Source of the DNA: Owenia fusiformis
Lineage: Eukaryota; Annelida; Polychaeta; Sabellida; Oweniidae
Length of the DNA stretch: 64,000 nt
Assembly (NCBI GenBank): GCA_903813345.2
Contig: CAIIXF020000003.1
Location: 15,204,931 to 15,268,930, forward strand
Direction of reading: 5' to 3'
The notes beneath the pieces are model-generated. The model was not told the DNA's origin and did no database searches. It worked only from the letters and a program-made list of their open reading frames with translations. The position numbers and the translations under genes are program-made. Numbering within the stretch: position 1 is the stretch's first letter; each line of letters starts with the position of its first letter. Shown in pieces: positions 1 to 34,970 of this stretch.

Positions 1-176
1 TATTTAATAATGCATGCCTGAGATATTGCCTTAAGATATTATAAGTGTGTTATAAGTAAAATATGGTATATGTTGTTTTTTTCTGTTCCTAAGTTTCTAG
101 TTTTTCTAATTCAAAATATATTATTTTATGAATACTTTTACACAATCAACTTATACATTTCTCTTTTTACTTTCAG
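1..176. other. CMIP intron, 3' part
   Basis: AT-rich sequence that ends in a pyrimidine-rich tract and AG at 175-176, the acceptor of the first CMIP exon in view. I see no other feature. Confidence 0.7.
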
Positions 177-22673
<22,497 letters not shown>

Positions 22674-24179
22674 TGTCATGTGACATCACCATTTTGTTAT
22701 GTCACGTGGCATCACATTCAGTTTAAACACATTGCCTGACATGTGATATCAAAGTGCATCTTCGGCAATTTTAATCTGCCAGTGGACTTCACAACAGAAC
22801 AAATGTGTCAGATGACATCATCAGAAAAATGTGTCAGATGACATCACAGTCCTAAGAGACCTGCCATAGGAACCAATAGGGAGCTACCATGGAAACAAAA
22901 AATGTTTTCCCTTTGAGGATAAGAGCAAGAACAGTGATATTGCTTATCCATCATCCTAGCCCCTTCAAGGATATATCTCATATCCATAGGATAAATCCAA
23001 TATCCAATGTTATCTCTATAGATAATCTCTACTGTAAGCTATGGTATTGAGTGATATTGAGGAATGTTGTGCCTGAAATTTTTAAGTGTACTGCATGAGA
23101 CTACCCACCTAAAAATAATGAAGTCGTGCGATAAATACTACAACCGTTTCAAGAGTTGTAGTTCAAGAAACTGTTCGCGAAACAAGTCAATCAAATACAA
23201 TTGAACTACACTACACTACACAGGTGGATTTGGGTTATACATCTTGGAATGTATTTCTCTTGTTTTTTTTATTTATTCTGTTTTTTTCGCTCACAAGATG
23301 AGAAATTGGACACTCTTTGAAATAAACAAACAGATACACTTATTACAAAGAGTGGATTTTTGGATATTACAAAATGGATTCATGGATAGGATGGATATCA
23401 ATGGATACATAATGTTAAGTGAGTGATACTAAATGTTGATTATGTGAATTTATGTGGATTTGACAGATATTAATCTACGGATATGATTATTTGAGAAATT
23501 ACAAGGAGAATCTGATGGTTTAAGTAAAACTACATAATGTGTGCTGGCACACAGATTATTTGTAGGACATTCAAAGTTTCCACCGCAAAGGTGTTATTAT
23601 ATTATATGTATGCTCGTTGGATCAGAGTTGGGATATATATCCGGATGAAATCACAATGGATATGTATCAAAGAAAATGTATATATGATATATATCTGAAT
23701 AAAATATGGATCCCTATACAGATTAAATGAGGATCCAGTATCAGGAAAAACATGGATATTTGTTTGGAAAAATAAGCAGATATCGGAAGAAATATTTGAA
23801 ATATGGATTCGTTGGGAGTGATTAATGTGGATACTTGTTTGGATGGATATCAACATCAGATTGGAATGTGATTTATATTGACAAATATCCGGATGATGTC
23901 TTATGAAATATGTGTATATATCTGGATAAAATATGTACATTTCTTCGACAAATGCTGAGTCAGTGTTGTTATAAACTATAAACTATTCTTAGATGTAAGA
24001 AGGTACGAAAATGTGAGATTGTCAAAAAATGGTGCTGTAGGTTCAAATCACAGATGTATGAATTGAAATTAATTGGGATTAATTTCAGGATTGAGAGAAA
24101 AATTGGCACCATGAATACTTTAAATAAGCTGGCCTTATTCAGTATTTATTTTAAAAGTGGGACAGTGATTTGATTATGG
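22674..24179. other. CMIP 3' flank / probable 3' UTR
   Basis: Directly after the stop is a cluster of TGACATCA-like motifs (about 22680, 22815 and 22843), two of them in a 28-base direct repeat with 'GTGTCAGATGACATCA'. From about 23590 to 23945 the sequence is a degenerate run of GGATAT/TATCCGGAT words. The polyadenylation site cannot be fixed; several AATAAA-like words occur. Confidence 0.45.
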
Positions 24180-24401
24180 AGCTGTCACATGTAGGCCTTG
24201 TGGGCTCACCATTCGCTGCCTTGTGAATACAGACAGACAGCAGGGCTTGGATACACAGTGAGCAAAACAAATTTTACATCAAGTTTTACAGCAGATATCC
24301 TCCATCACACCTAATACAAAAATTAATTAATTAAAAAAGTGAATGCCCAAAATTGGCTACACAGTGGCCAACGGTGAGCCCACACAGCTCATGTGACAGC
24401 T
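24180..24401. mobile_element. MITE, AGCTGTCACATG family, copy 1
   Basis: Begins AGCTGTCACATG and ends CATGTGACAGCT (12-bp exact inverted repeat). A second inverted block GTGGGCTCACC follows a few bases further in. No coding capacity. A diverged copy with the same ends lies at 32040-32234. Confidence 0.75.
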
Positions 24402-27400
24402 GCTTTTGACACAATTCTGTACTAGATGTGTTCGGTAATGCTGATTTAACAGAAAAAGTATCACCACTTCAAGGCTGCCATATTATCGCTGAGGTGTAAA
24501 TCTGTAAATAGCCCAATCGTAAAATGGTCATGTGACCAATGATATTCCTTATGTTAAATGTGTAATTTTGTGAATCTTTTTTTTAAAAATTGCAAACTTA
24601 TATATGGTTCTTACATGGCATTCATAAATTTTCTTGGGAAAATTAATGTCTAGAATGCTCATTTATGTCTAATGATCATTCGTGTCAATGATCACGTATT
24701 TGAATGTATCTTCTCCATGAAATTATCAAACTGTTATCGAGGGTTATGTTTTGACACAATTGTACCAAATGTGGCGTTACTGTATAATTGGTATTTAATC
24801 TGAGTGGTTAATTTACTGAATGGTAAAATTTTAGATTTTCCCATGACAAGAAACTTCCCATTTGATAACATTAGGAAGATAATATTTCTGACAAAAATTA
24901 GACAATAGGCAAATTAGATGATAAGCCATTATAATCACTTATACAGTATTTATGAAAGAAATATTTAAGTTGGGGTATTCCTGGGAGGCATATCGAGAAA
25001 GCAGTTCTTATGCATTTATCTCAATTGTGCAATGTGAGTCATTCTCATATTCAGTATTTGAGTTCTAATTTGAAGATCGTGGCAGCTTTAAAGAGAACAT
25101 TGTCCCCCCAAAAAATTATTGTCCCACATTTATGCCTACCAGGCGCTATTTCTGTAAGACACGCACTGATTGGAATCAGAACAATTGATATGAAATGCAA
25201 TATTTATTTTATTTTACAACTTATTTGAAATAAGGTAATACAATTTATTTTTCCCAAGAAATTGTGTGAAATACCATGATGTGCAATCTAATAGTTAACT
25301 AAAAGAAAAAGTGCAATGATCTGTGATAAAATGGCAAAATGGTCATGTTTTGAAATCAAATATGGTAAAAATGAGTGGAATTTGCAAGAAATAATGTTAA
25401 GAACATGTGAATACTCTGAATTGTGTAAAATTGACAGAAAATTTGTTCATTTATTGAGATTTTAGTGAGAAATGGCAAGAAAAAAGCATGACCAAATTGA
25501 CATTTTATACACCAGAGCCACCTATTGTAACAAACATGTAAATGATGTGCCTTATTGGTGTTCTCTAAATGTAGGAATCGGAGAAAAGAAAATATGGCAT
25601 ATGAGTTGGTCTAAAATGCCAACTCTCAGGATGGTCAATAGTCTTAGGTGAAATTCTGTTTGATTTAAATCTATGTTTGCTGTTTTGTTTGATCTACATA
25701 AAAAAAGTGTGATGTACATTTATTGTGATGTTTAATAAATGTTATTTATTGATGATTTACAAATCATTTCACGTGGTTCTGTACGGAACAAATTAAGCAT
25801 AGTTCATATTGCTGCCTTTTTGTTTAATAGTTGTTTGATTTTCAGATTTTAAGTGTGAATTTCAAATACAACAGTACAGTTCAGTACATGCACAATAAAA
25901 CCTTCATTGAAATTGCCAAAAATGTTTTTGATGTATGAATGTTCAATTAACACAAAATCTTAATGTCAATGTCTTTGATGAAAACACCTCTGTGTGTGGC
26001 CTTTTCAAGTGGAAATACTAAAGAAATAATCACTTAGACTTTCTTTATTGCACAAAGTTCCAGAATATTTGCAAGTGTATTTATGTATTTGATAGAAAAG
26101 GCATAAGGTGGAAGCTCATTTTCTGTTGTGGCGTAACAGAACAGTGTTTCTCATATAGAGATATATAAAGAATATCTGCAAGTGACCATATATTGTCATG
26201 TTCTATATAGGTCATGATCTTTATATGGCCATGGCCATGTTCTATGGTCATGTTCTATATATGGCCATGTGCTATATATGGTCATGTTCTAAATATGGCC
26301 ATATTCTATATAGGGCATGTTCTATATATGGCCATGTTCCATATATGGTCATGTTATGGAGTGGGAAATTGAAATTAGAAGTTAAAAGATAATTTAAGTT
26401 AAAAAGCTGAACATGTACATCACTGCATCAATCATATTATAGAAATGATTCAAAAACTTTCGATTTTTTTTTTAATATTCGTAAAATTTTGTTGAATCAT
26501 ATGGTCAGATTCTTCATGTCCTTAGTTGTATCAGATTATACATTAGCCATAATCTGTTGGAGAAACTTTTTTTTTGATTTTACGAAATATTTCTGGTCTT
26601 ATTCCATCATTCTTTTCTATTAAGCTCTTGGACCAATGGAATCGCCACGCATTACCCCTTTATTATTCCTCTACCATTGTGCTATTTTCATTGATCTTGT
26701 CATTTAACAATACAAAAACAAATTTTGGATATTTCAAATAAATAAACCGAGAAAACGATTGATTGGACACATTAAAATACATGAAGATGCATTTATTGAA
26801 TAATCTAATTTTTTTATAATTAATTAAGATGAGCATTTAGTATTGATTTGCAAATGCATTTATTGCTCTAGAGATTGAGTCAGCATCATTACTTATATTT
26901 TAACATTTGCATATGTTTATTGCCAGCATGCCAGTCTTTATACATGCAGAATTTTTAACATTTCCTGGAGACTTCAACAAGTTCTTCACCTTGCACAAGT
27001 TTATTTTACTCAAAAAATGTTACTGTTGGTATGTATTTGATACAGCTAATTATGTACCTTTATTGTAACTTGGTACAGTAAATCCTGTATCTTGGCACAG
27101 ATAATCATGCATGTTTATTGTAACTTGGTACAATGAACCATTTATGTTTATTGTAACTTGGTACAGTAAACCATGAATATTTAAAGTAACTTGAAAATAA
27201 ACCATGTACATTTATTGTAACTTGTTACAGTAAACCAGGTATGTTTATTGTAACTTGGAACAGTAAATTATTTCTGTTTATTGTAACTTGGTACAGTAAA
27301 TTGTGTATGTTCATTATTATAATTATTGTCGTATAATTCTGAATAAAAATGAAAATATGTATTGTATAAAAATGAAATGATATTTTGTCACCTTATCTTT

Positions 27401-28029
27401 ATTCCACTAAGTTTGAAATTATATATCTTATCCCTAAGGGGATGAGTCAAAACATAATTGTGCCTCCACCCCCCCCCCCAGAGATGGGATTAAATTGTTT
27501 TTGGAAGATAGCAGGTGGATCAGAAACATTTTCCCAAAAAATGAAATGCTAGAAATTGTGTATAATGGTTCACCCTGTTTATGCTACATGTTATTCTCTT
27601 GAGAACATGTATAAACACAACATAGAAATTGAACCATTATATAAACATATGTCCCATCTTAATTCCCCATACAAGAATGAAGGTTTCTCCCAATCTACAG
27701 ACTAACACATAATTATGATGTGGTAAAAATATAAATCTTTTATTTACATAATAGCTGTTATATGGTAATGTTACGTGTAACATACAGTTATATAAAAATA
27801 TGAAGTGTATTGTACAGTGCACAAACAAACTTTTTCACGAGTTTAAGAGGCCTCAGCGGCTAAGCCAGTCAGCAGGTAACCATTTCAACACAGCAAGGTT
27901 TACACTTTCTGGTCTGAACACAACATATCAAAACACTACTATGTGGTAATAACACTGGTTGTTTGATAAAAAATACATATCTTATTTACATAATAGCTGT
28001 CTAATATGGTAGAACTTAATAACTATAAA
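24402..28029. other. Gene-free stretch downstream of CMIP
   Basis: AT-rich. It contains a short minisatellite of 'GGCCATGTTCTATATAT' units at about 26195-26350 and a ~40-bp-unit tandem array ('TTTATTGTAACTTGGTACAG') at about 27040-27310. A 9-C run lies near 27470. There is no supported gene. Confidence 0.55.
27040..27310. repeat. Degenerate ~40-bp tandem repeat
   Basis: Around seven copies of 'GTTTATTGTAACTTGGTACA' followed by a variable AAACCATG-type spacer. Confidence 0.75.
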
Positions 28030-28041
28030 GTAGGGCTGGCA

Positions 28042-28125
28042 CGGAACGGAATCGGAACGGAACGGATTTCGGAACTTGGCTTCGGAATTCGGAACTTTCG
28101 GAATTTCGGACCTTATTTAAAATAG
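28042..28125. repeat. CGGAAC-rich simple repeat
   Basis: Repeated CGGAAC, CGGAAT and TTCGGAA words after 'AGGGCTGGCACGG'. It lies about 100 bases left of the palindrome that starts at 28230. Confidence 0.6.
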
Positions 28126-28229
28126 TTCCTACTTCTCCCCTTAAGTTCTCATTTTTGTTACTATTGGAACAGCAGTGTACACCTATATATATATTATATA
28201 TATAATATATAAGCTGTATTATGTTTATT

Positions 28230-28527
28230 AAATCTTAAAATTTAAAGTAATTTTAGTTTTTATTAGTAAACCATACTTACCTAATATTGCCACTATGTGC
28301 TAACATCCACCATTGAATCTATCTATGGCCAACTTCCCGGGAATTTCTTGAGCATATTACACTGTGCACCCCCGCACACATGCCCGGATATTCCTCAATT
28401 ATTCCGCTATAACATTTATGAAAATTCTGCTGTAAGCGGAGGAGGAGGGAGGGACATATTTGTAGTGGCAATATTAGGTAAGTATGGTTTACTAATAAAA
28501 ACTAAAATTACTTTAAATTTTAAGATT
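28230..28527. mobile_element. 298-bp palindromic element with 66-bp perfect inverted repeats
   Basis: 28230-28295 and 28462-28527 are exact reverse complements over 66 bases. The core contains one arm (28281-28407) of the 127-bp inverted repeat whose partner is at 31741-31867. The element abuts, and by two or three bases overlaps, the larger hairpin-rich element. Most likely a MITE or a solo end of the larger element. Confidence 0.75.
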
Positions 28528-31500
28528 TTACTACGCAAACCTTTACTACTTACACTAATATTGCCACTATGTGCTGAATCCCAGCCAAGTAGGCGGTGGG
28601 TTAAACAGCAGAAAGACCACGGGAATAGAATAAATTTGCAACAAACTACAAATTGATCAACCCTACAACTTTAGGTAACCCAACTTTACATCCTAAAGCC
28701 TTCGGGACTAAGGAACTTAATAACCTAGTACAAGTTCTGGGGTGAAATGTTCAAACTGTGTTAAACACTTAACAAAACTAATAATTCAGATTCACTATGC
28801 TAAAAAACTACTGAGTATTATTTCATATATGACTCAAATGGCCACTATGATAAAAAACGGACGTCTATCTATGGCGGGGTAATTCAACCACCAAAGGTCA
28901 ACAACGAACTTATACCACAGTACAAATTCTGACATTCTGATTGGCCATAAAGTTAAGAAAAATGTCAGAATATTTTCTAGCATAGTCTTACATGTCTTAG
29001 ACTTACATACATGACTTGGAAGTAATTTAAGCTGCCCATTGTGCCTGCTTTAAACATATCTTCCACTCGACTTCTAGAAACAAAGATTGAAAAAGTAGCT
29101 ACTGGTCTTGACATAACGTTTTCGACCCTTCTTTACTTTTCGACCCTTCTATACTTCTGTATACCTTGTACGTGTATAGATAACAGCTAATAATTGCTTG
29201 ATTAAAAGATCTAAAGGAATTATATTGAAGTTCCTTAAATGTATCTGGTTCTTCAAATCAATGCAAACTTTTCGTTCTCTCTTTTGAGTAAAGGTGAGAC
29301 GAAGTACTACATCGGTTACCATATGTTGGACTCTTTATGATCTTCGAACTATGAACACCAGTTGTTTAAATATTCTTGGGATTGTGATAACTCCGAAATC
29401 CCAATTACATCTTTAAATATTAAACATCTGGTATAAGTGCTTCTGCAAAGCATTGTAACCCTTAAAGGCTAAGCTATGTCTGAATGATAAACTACGTAGA
29501 GATTCATCATTTACTCATTGCCATTAGGATCACATGTTCAATCATTGAAGAACCCATGTACACCCTCCTTATTGATTAGATAACTACTTCCCCTCGTCAC
29601 AAAATAAAACCTTTGGAATAACACCCAAGGTTGTAGTGAAAAACACAGAATTTGATTTACAGTCTCTTGAACTGACTTACCAAGAGATCTGAAAAGTCAT
29701 CTTAGACTTCAATAATCAACTTTTGACTTCAAAAGCTGTCAAGGCTAAGAAAAATAAAGGAAACAAAACCTTTACTGAGGTGATGTTTTAGACATAACCT
29801 TACTTTAACTGGCAAACTGAAAGCCGCCAAATGTTTAAGTTTTCAAAAAACCTCGACTGTAATCTTAATTCCTCAAACAATTAACACTGAGTTGAATGCT
29901 TTATGAGAAGCATCTGGCGAAAGTAACCTATGTCAAAGATACTTCCGCCAACTCAACTCTGAACGTTAATATTCCAGGAATAGAGTCTAAATAGGAGTAT
30001 TCAGAAATGATTCTTGAGAATATAAAGATTTCAGTCTGAAACTCAGAAATGACAAGTTCATGACATTGTCATTTGTCAACGCATACAACACTTCTTATAT
30101 GAATAATTACTTGTGTTGTTCAGTTGTTGGCTAATATAGCTAGAAGGATAGTCTAGTGACTCAAAACTAAAACAATCTAAGTCACCTTCTACTTCTCTGT
30201 TGAAGAGACGGAATCAACCAATAACAGGATGATTGTGATCATCCATGAATCGTTTTCTTCAGCATATAGTAATAGCAACATCTACAATTACTTGGAGAAA
30301 ACAGGAACGCTCAATCAGAGACAATAACTTATAGGTCTCTGATTCGAAAAGATCTACTTGGAAGATGAGTAGGCTAAAAAGCTATATTGGTCTTTTCTGT
30401 GAAGAAGATGACGACTTCACAGTAGGCCTACTGTAAACCTTACAGTTACTTTTGTTAATCTTTAGCCTATCCTTTTTCTGAACAGTAGACAAACAACTCA
30501 GTCCAGAAATAACTGTACCAAATGCATAAGTGACAAACTTATCCTGCTGCGCATAACTAGTATAAAAACTAAATGGACTAAATAAACTAATTATTCTGTG
30601 GTCAGCATACGTGTTCTATGTATGCATACTACACCAGGTTTTACAACATACAATGTTATTTTCTAAATACATTTAAATGTATGTGAACCAAGTGTCTTCA
30701 TCTGAACATCATCGTGATCACGCTACTGTAAGATGAAGAAATATCTTCTTCATCTTAGGATCATACAGTCTATGCTCGACACATGTCAAATCCCGAAAGA
30801 CAAATTTACTGGTGTATTTATTTCTTCATGTTTACATAATTCATATCGGGACTGGAGTCCTTTTATAAACTATGCATAAAGAAAAGAGATGATAACTGCG
30901 TTCTAATGAACACGTATGTGTTTTCATTGTGGACTAACAACCAAAAAACACATGAGCAGTAAAGAAGCCATTTCGTCTGCGTTCTCCTGAACACATATGT
31001 GTTTTTATTGTGGACTAACAACCAAAAACACCTCAGCAGTAAAGAAGCCATCTTCAGATGTAGATGTAGATATTTTTCAAATTTCTCATATTCATCTGGA
31101 ACTGAACACGTTTATGTGATAAATACAGAGACGAAGAATTGAGAGCTATGTAAACTTGAACAGTTAATGTTTTCTTTATGGACTGACAACCAAAAGAAAG
31201 ACCTCAATGTAAGGCAGGGTACTGTAGGCATAAACACAGTATCTACCTTCTTCGGGCTTCCTTACTTTCTTATCTGGATTGAAAACCTCTCATGTAACAT
31301 AACACAGAGAAGAACATGTAATATTACGTTCTCTGTACATGATGTCTTCTGATGGTCTAATGACCCCTGTGAAATTGTCATTTATATATGACAAATTGTC
31401 TGGAAAAAGGTCAATTGACACTAGAGACCTTTTCCATATGCTTACTATAATCTCATGTCGGGACTGAAGACCGTATATGGAGCAAGCAAAGAAAAAACGA

Positions 31501-31898
31501 ACGAGGTAAGATCTTCGACATTTTTATATCAGATGTTTTCTTTGTGGACTAACAACCCAAAGAAAAAACCTTGAAAACTTGTCTTATAGTTCCATATGAT
31601 CTATTTTCCTCGTCCTCTTACTTTCATTTGTAACTGATGAACCTGTAGAACAACTAACTTCCTAGTTCCGTGTCCATAGTCACAAGTTATTTGTAAATTT
31701 ATTGCGATTCTAAAATTTCCGACTTTACAGAAGGAAAATGGCGGAATAATTGAGGAATATCCGGGCATGTGTGCGGGGGTGCACAGTGTAATATGCTCAA
31801 GAAATTCCCGGGAAGTTGGCCATAGATAGATTCAATGGTGGATGTTAGCACATAGTGGCAATATTAGTGTAAGTAGTAAAGGTTTGCGTAGTAAAATA
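28525..31898. mobile_element. 3.4-kb hairpin-packed non-coding element with inverted termini
   Basis: The left terminus at 28525-28573 (from TTACTACGCAAACC to CTATGTGCT) is matched in reverse at 31851-31898. The right end also carries 31741-31867, an exact 127-base reverse complement of 28281-28407. No frame longer than about 60 codons is credible. The interior holds many perfect stems of 8-12 bp with short loops. Examples are 28926-28936/28961-28971 (11 bp), 30313-30322/30335-30344 (10 bp), 30729-30757 (12-bp stem, 5-base loop), 31402-31412/31426-31435 (10 bp with a bulge) and multibranch folds at 29889-29959 and 30370-30469. A structured-RNA gene in a transposon-like frame and a foldback transposon are both possible; I cannot assign a superfamily. 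Confidence 0.7.
30916..31566 (+). other. Four stem-loops with a shared loop GGACTAACAACC
   Basis: Stem pairs are 30916-30924/30945-30953, 30999-31006/31024-31031, 31171-31177/31193-31199 and 31536-31544/31558-31566. The loop motif is GGACTAACAACC (one copy has GGACTGACAACC). The first two stems are built on GTGTTTT, the last two on TTTTCTTT, and each keeps perfect complementarity. Copies 1 and 2 lie in an ~85-bp direct duplication; copies 3 and 4 are further apart. The function is unknown. Confidence 0.65.
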
Positions 31899-32039
31899 CA
31901 AACACTAACAGTAATACCGTAATACACATAAACTTATAGTATAAAGCTATGAAATACAAATTACATGAACAAAATGATGCCGACACAGATAGTGCCAGAC
32001 GTACCAAGTTGAAACATAGGATCAATTCTTTGCTAAAGT

Positions 32040-32234
32040 AACTGTCATTTTAGGCCATGCAGGCTCACCATTCACCACCATGTGAATAATTTTTGGGCAC
32101 TAATTTTTGTATTTGTTGTAAAGGATTTGAAACTACTTGTTTTTCCTGCCATGTGTCCATGCCATGTGCTGCCATCTGCCCCAAATATTTAAACAGTTGT
32201 GAATGGTGAGCCAACACAACTTGATGTGACAGCT
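32040..32234. mobile_element. MITE, AGCTGTCACATG family, copy 2
   Basis: Ends GATGTGACAGCT and begins with the degenerate match AACTGTCATTTT. The internal blocks GGCTCACCATTC and GAATGGTGAGCC are inverted as in 24180-24401. Confidence 0.65.
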
Positions 32235-32582
32235 CCACTAGGTTAGCTGATGTGATGTGAAAAAGTCACTTCAGCTTGGTGAAAATCGAACCTACAATCT
32301 CTCAAATCGCTCTTAGTGCTTTACTACATGAGGAGATGTATATATTTCGAACACTCATTCTTTAATTCAAATACATGTTCTTGATTTATTAACTGCCTCT
32401 TAGAAATAGATATGAATGTTGGTAGTAAATTGAAAATGAATATCAGACAAAGAATCGGGCAAAGAATGCAGTTCTACCTAAAAGGGTTGAGCTTTTTCCA
32501 AGTGATATTTGATAATTTGAACTAATCTGTGTTGACATTGTCTATTTATGAATATATTTGTAGTTAATATGGCAATAGGTAC

Positions 32583-33015
32583 ATATACACGCCTCACCAT
32601 CAACAATGTACAGTGACAAAATATACTGTTGTACATTTTAGCGGTACATTGTCATGTCTGAAGCGAAAATCGTGATGTAGGTTTTAAAACATTTATCTTA
32701 GGGAAATAAAGTAGTATTTCATGTTTAATTTCATGTGCATGCTCTTGGTAAGACTTTTAACTTTATAATTACGTAAACAGATTCTTGAACAGTGCTCGGA
32801 TTTTTTCTTGGCAATTTCACCCACATAATTGACCAGTTGGAAAATGTTCACATGGACATGGGTGGAATTACCACATAAAAATCATGCTGTTTTGAGAATT
32901 TGTAAATGTAATTAAAAAGTTAAAAGTCTTGCAAAGAGCATGCACATGAAATTAAACATGAAATACACCCATATATTTTGTCACTGTACATTGTCGATGG
33001 TTAGGCGTGATATAA
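32583..33015. mobile_element. 433-bp foldback (palindromic) element
   Basis: The left arm (from ACACGCCTCACCATC and 'AATGTACAGTGACAAAATAT') reappears reversed at about 32975-33015. An inner block with 'TTTCATGTTTAATTTCATG' and 'GCATGCTCTT' near 32720-32752 is reversed at about 32935-32962. The two arms meet near 32835. The palindrome is imperfect, so it is not recent. No coding capacity. Confidence 0.7.
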
Positions 33016-34552
33016 CAATATATAACATACAGTATATGACATATAATACAACCAGTGCTACTCACTGGCAAAAAGACATTCCCCTCCACCACCCATAACA
33101 CTTGTGAACATGACATGTGTGTATATATTTTAGCACCAGTAAAAAGGCAATGTAATAAATTGTGTCCAATCATTATACTTTATGTAGTTATTGTAATGTA
33201 AATTATTATGCATATATATTATTATTAAATGTATTACTTTCACTATTACTACACCATAGTCTAGTCATCACATCTCTGGTTACATGCAGAAATATATACC
33301 CGCAGCCCGAAGGGCAAGGGAAATATACCTGAGGGAAAGATGAACATGTATTCACCGAAAATAGAATGGAATATTTGATTTATTATATCATTTGAATCTT
33401 CTTCAAATTAGGCGTCTTCAAACCATTTAATACATTATTAGATACGATACATGTGTCACATGAATAACCAAGATACAGCCACTCTTAGTCCGATGCAAGA
33501 TATTACCATCTCTCATCCTCAAAATTCACAGGTGCACGATGACTTGTGACATTACTGGTTTATAAACATCAACAAAATAGCAACAGATACACCGTTACTA
33601 TGGGCACCCATGCTCATTCTAAAAATATAAGCTTTGACGTCATAACAATGATGCTTGGTTGCCATGCGTATCCAAGTATTTTCTATAATATTGATGTGAA
33701 AACATAACATCCGGGACTTTCTACCGTGGTATATACTCCGTGGTATATGCACCGTGGTATATACAGTTGAAAACGAGGCTGCAGCTCACACTGCAGGAAA
33801 CAATGAAATTCACCCTATAATTTTTAATCATGTGATCAGTTCTTATCCAATGAGAAAGCGAGACACATTTCAATGATATAATAAATGTAAATGTACTACT
33901 TTAATACAGTCGATCTCCCAAGCATTAAACGAATGGAGTATTTAGTTGAGGAACATCGCATAACAGAACACTGTATTTGGTGGAGGTTATAATATACCAG
34001 TAGAGTTACTAATTAGTACAATGAACATTTGTGAATGCCACAGTCTAGTCATGACATCTCTGATTACATGCAGAAATATATGTACTACATGTTAGTATAA
34101 TACAGTAGATCTCCAAAGTGAATTTAGAGCGGGGCAGTAATCCCCTATGGCACCATACAAAATCCTGTTAACAGTCTTGTATGGTACTGTGTGAACATGG
34201 TACCATACTGTACCGTTTTCAGATACATATTATATGTTGTAAGGGTGGATCAATGTCAAACATAGGAATGCGCCGTGGTTACAAATTGTATATAATAAAT
34301 CCAAAACCATTTGCATATAGTAAGCCAACATAACCTATACTTATAGTACATGTGTAAATAGTATTGTACAAACTCATACACTTTGTCCAATACTTTAAAC
34401 TGGCACATTGAAGGCACCTTGTAATGAGTGGACTTTTTTGTTGTAGTTTGAGTGTTTTTACACCAGAACACCATTCCTATGGTTCCTGGTGGTCTCTACA
34501 ATAGAGATATCGTTCTGATTTCTTTTCTAAGAAGACTGTTGTTATAATATAG

Positions 34553-34970
34553 ACATGCAAACATAATCCATGTGGCACAGATAATCTATAGTATCTCGCA
34601 TCTACATTTCTTTCTAAGTAGACCGTTGTTATAATATAGACTTGTATTTACATGCAAACATAATCCACGTGGCACAGATGATCTATAGTCTCTCGCATCT
34701 ACATTTCTTTTTAAGTAGAATGTTATTATAGTATAGACTTGTATTTACATGCAAACATAATCCACGTGGCACAGATAATCTATAGTATCTCGCATCTACA
34801 TTTCTTTCTAAGTAGACCGTTGTTATAATATAGACTTGTATTTACATGCAAACATAATCCACGTGGCACAGATGATCTATAGTCTCTCGCATCTACATTT
34901 CTTTTTAAGTAGAATGTTATTATAGTATAGACTTGTATTTACATGCAAACATAATCCAAGTGGCACAAGC
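34553..34970. repeat. 97-bp tandem array derived from the end of the last CEP76 exon
   Basis: Copies of 'ACATGCAAACATAATCCA' start at 34553, 34650, 34747, about 34844 and 34941. The last lies inside the real CEP76 exon. On the minus strand each unit encodes a version of the terminal 'CATWIMFAC' peptide, a stop region, and the first ~70 bases of 3' UTR. Two variants alternate, giving a 194-bp higher-order unit. Confidence 0.85.

Larger units (their letters stand above)
31899..34552. other. Gene-free stretch between the hairpin-rich element and CEP76
   Basis: Holds the MITE copy at 32040-32234 and the foldback element at 32583-33015. A short duplication recurs around 33251-33300 and 34041-34085 (shared 'TACATGCAGAAATATAT'). 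'CCGTGGTATATAC'-type words are repeated near 33720-33770. I recognise no gene. Confidence 0.5.

Noticed and set aside
28297-28656. 119-aa open frame
   Set aside because: It lies across the palindrome and the inverted terminus of the non-coding element; no domain or codon signal.
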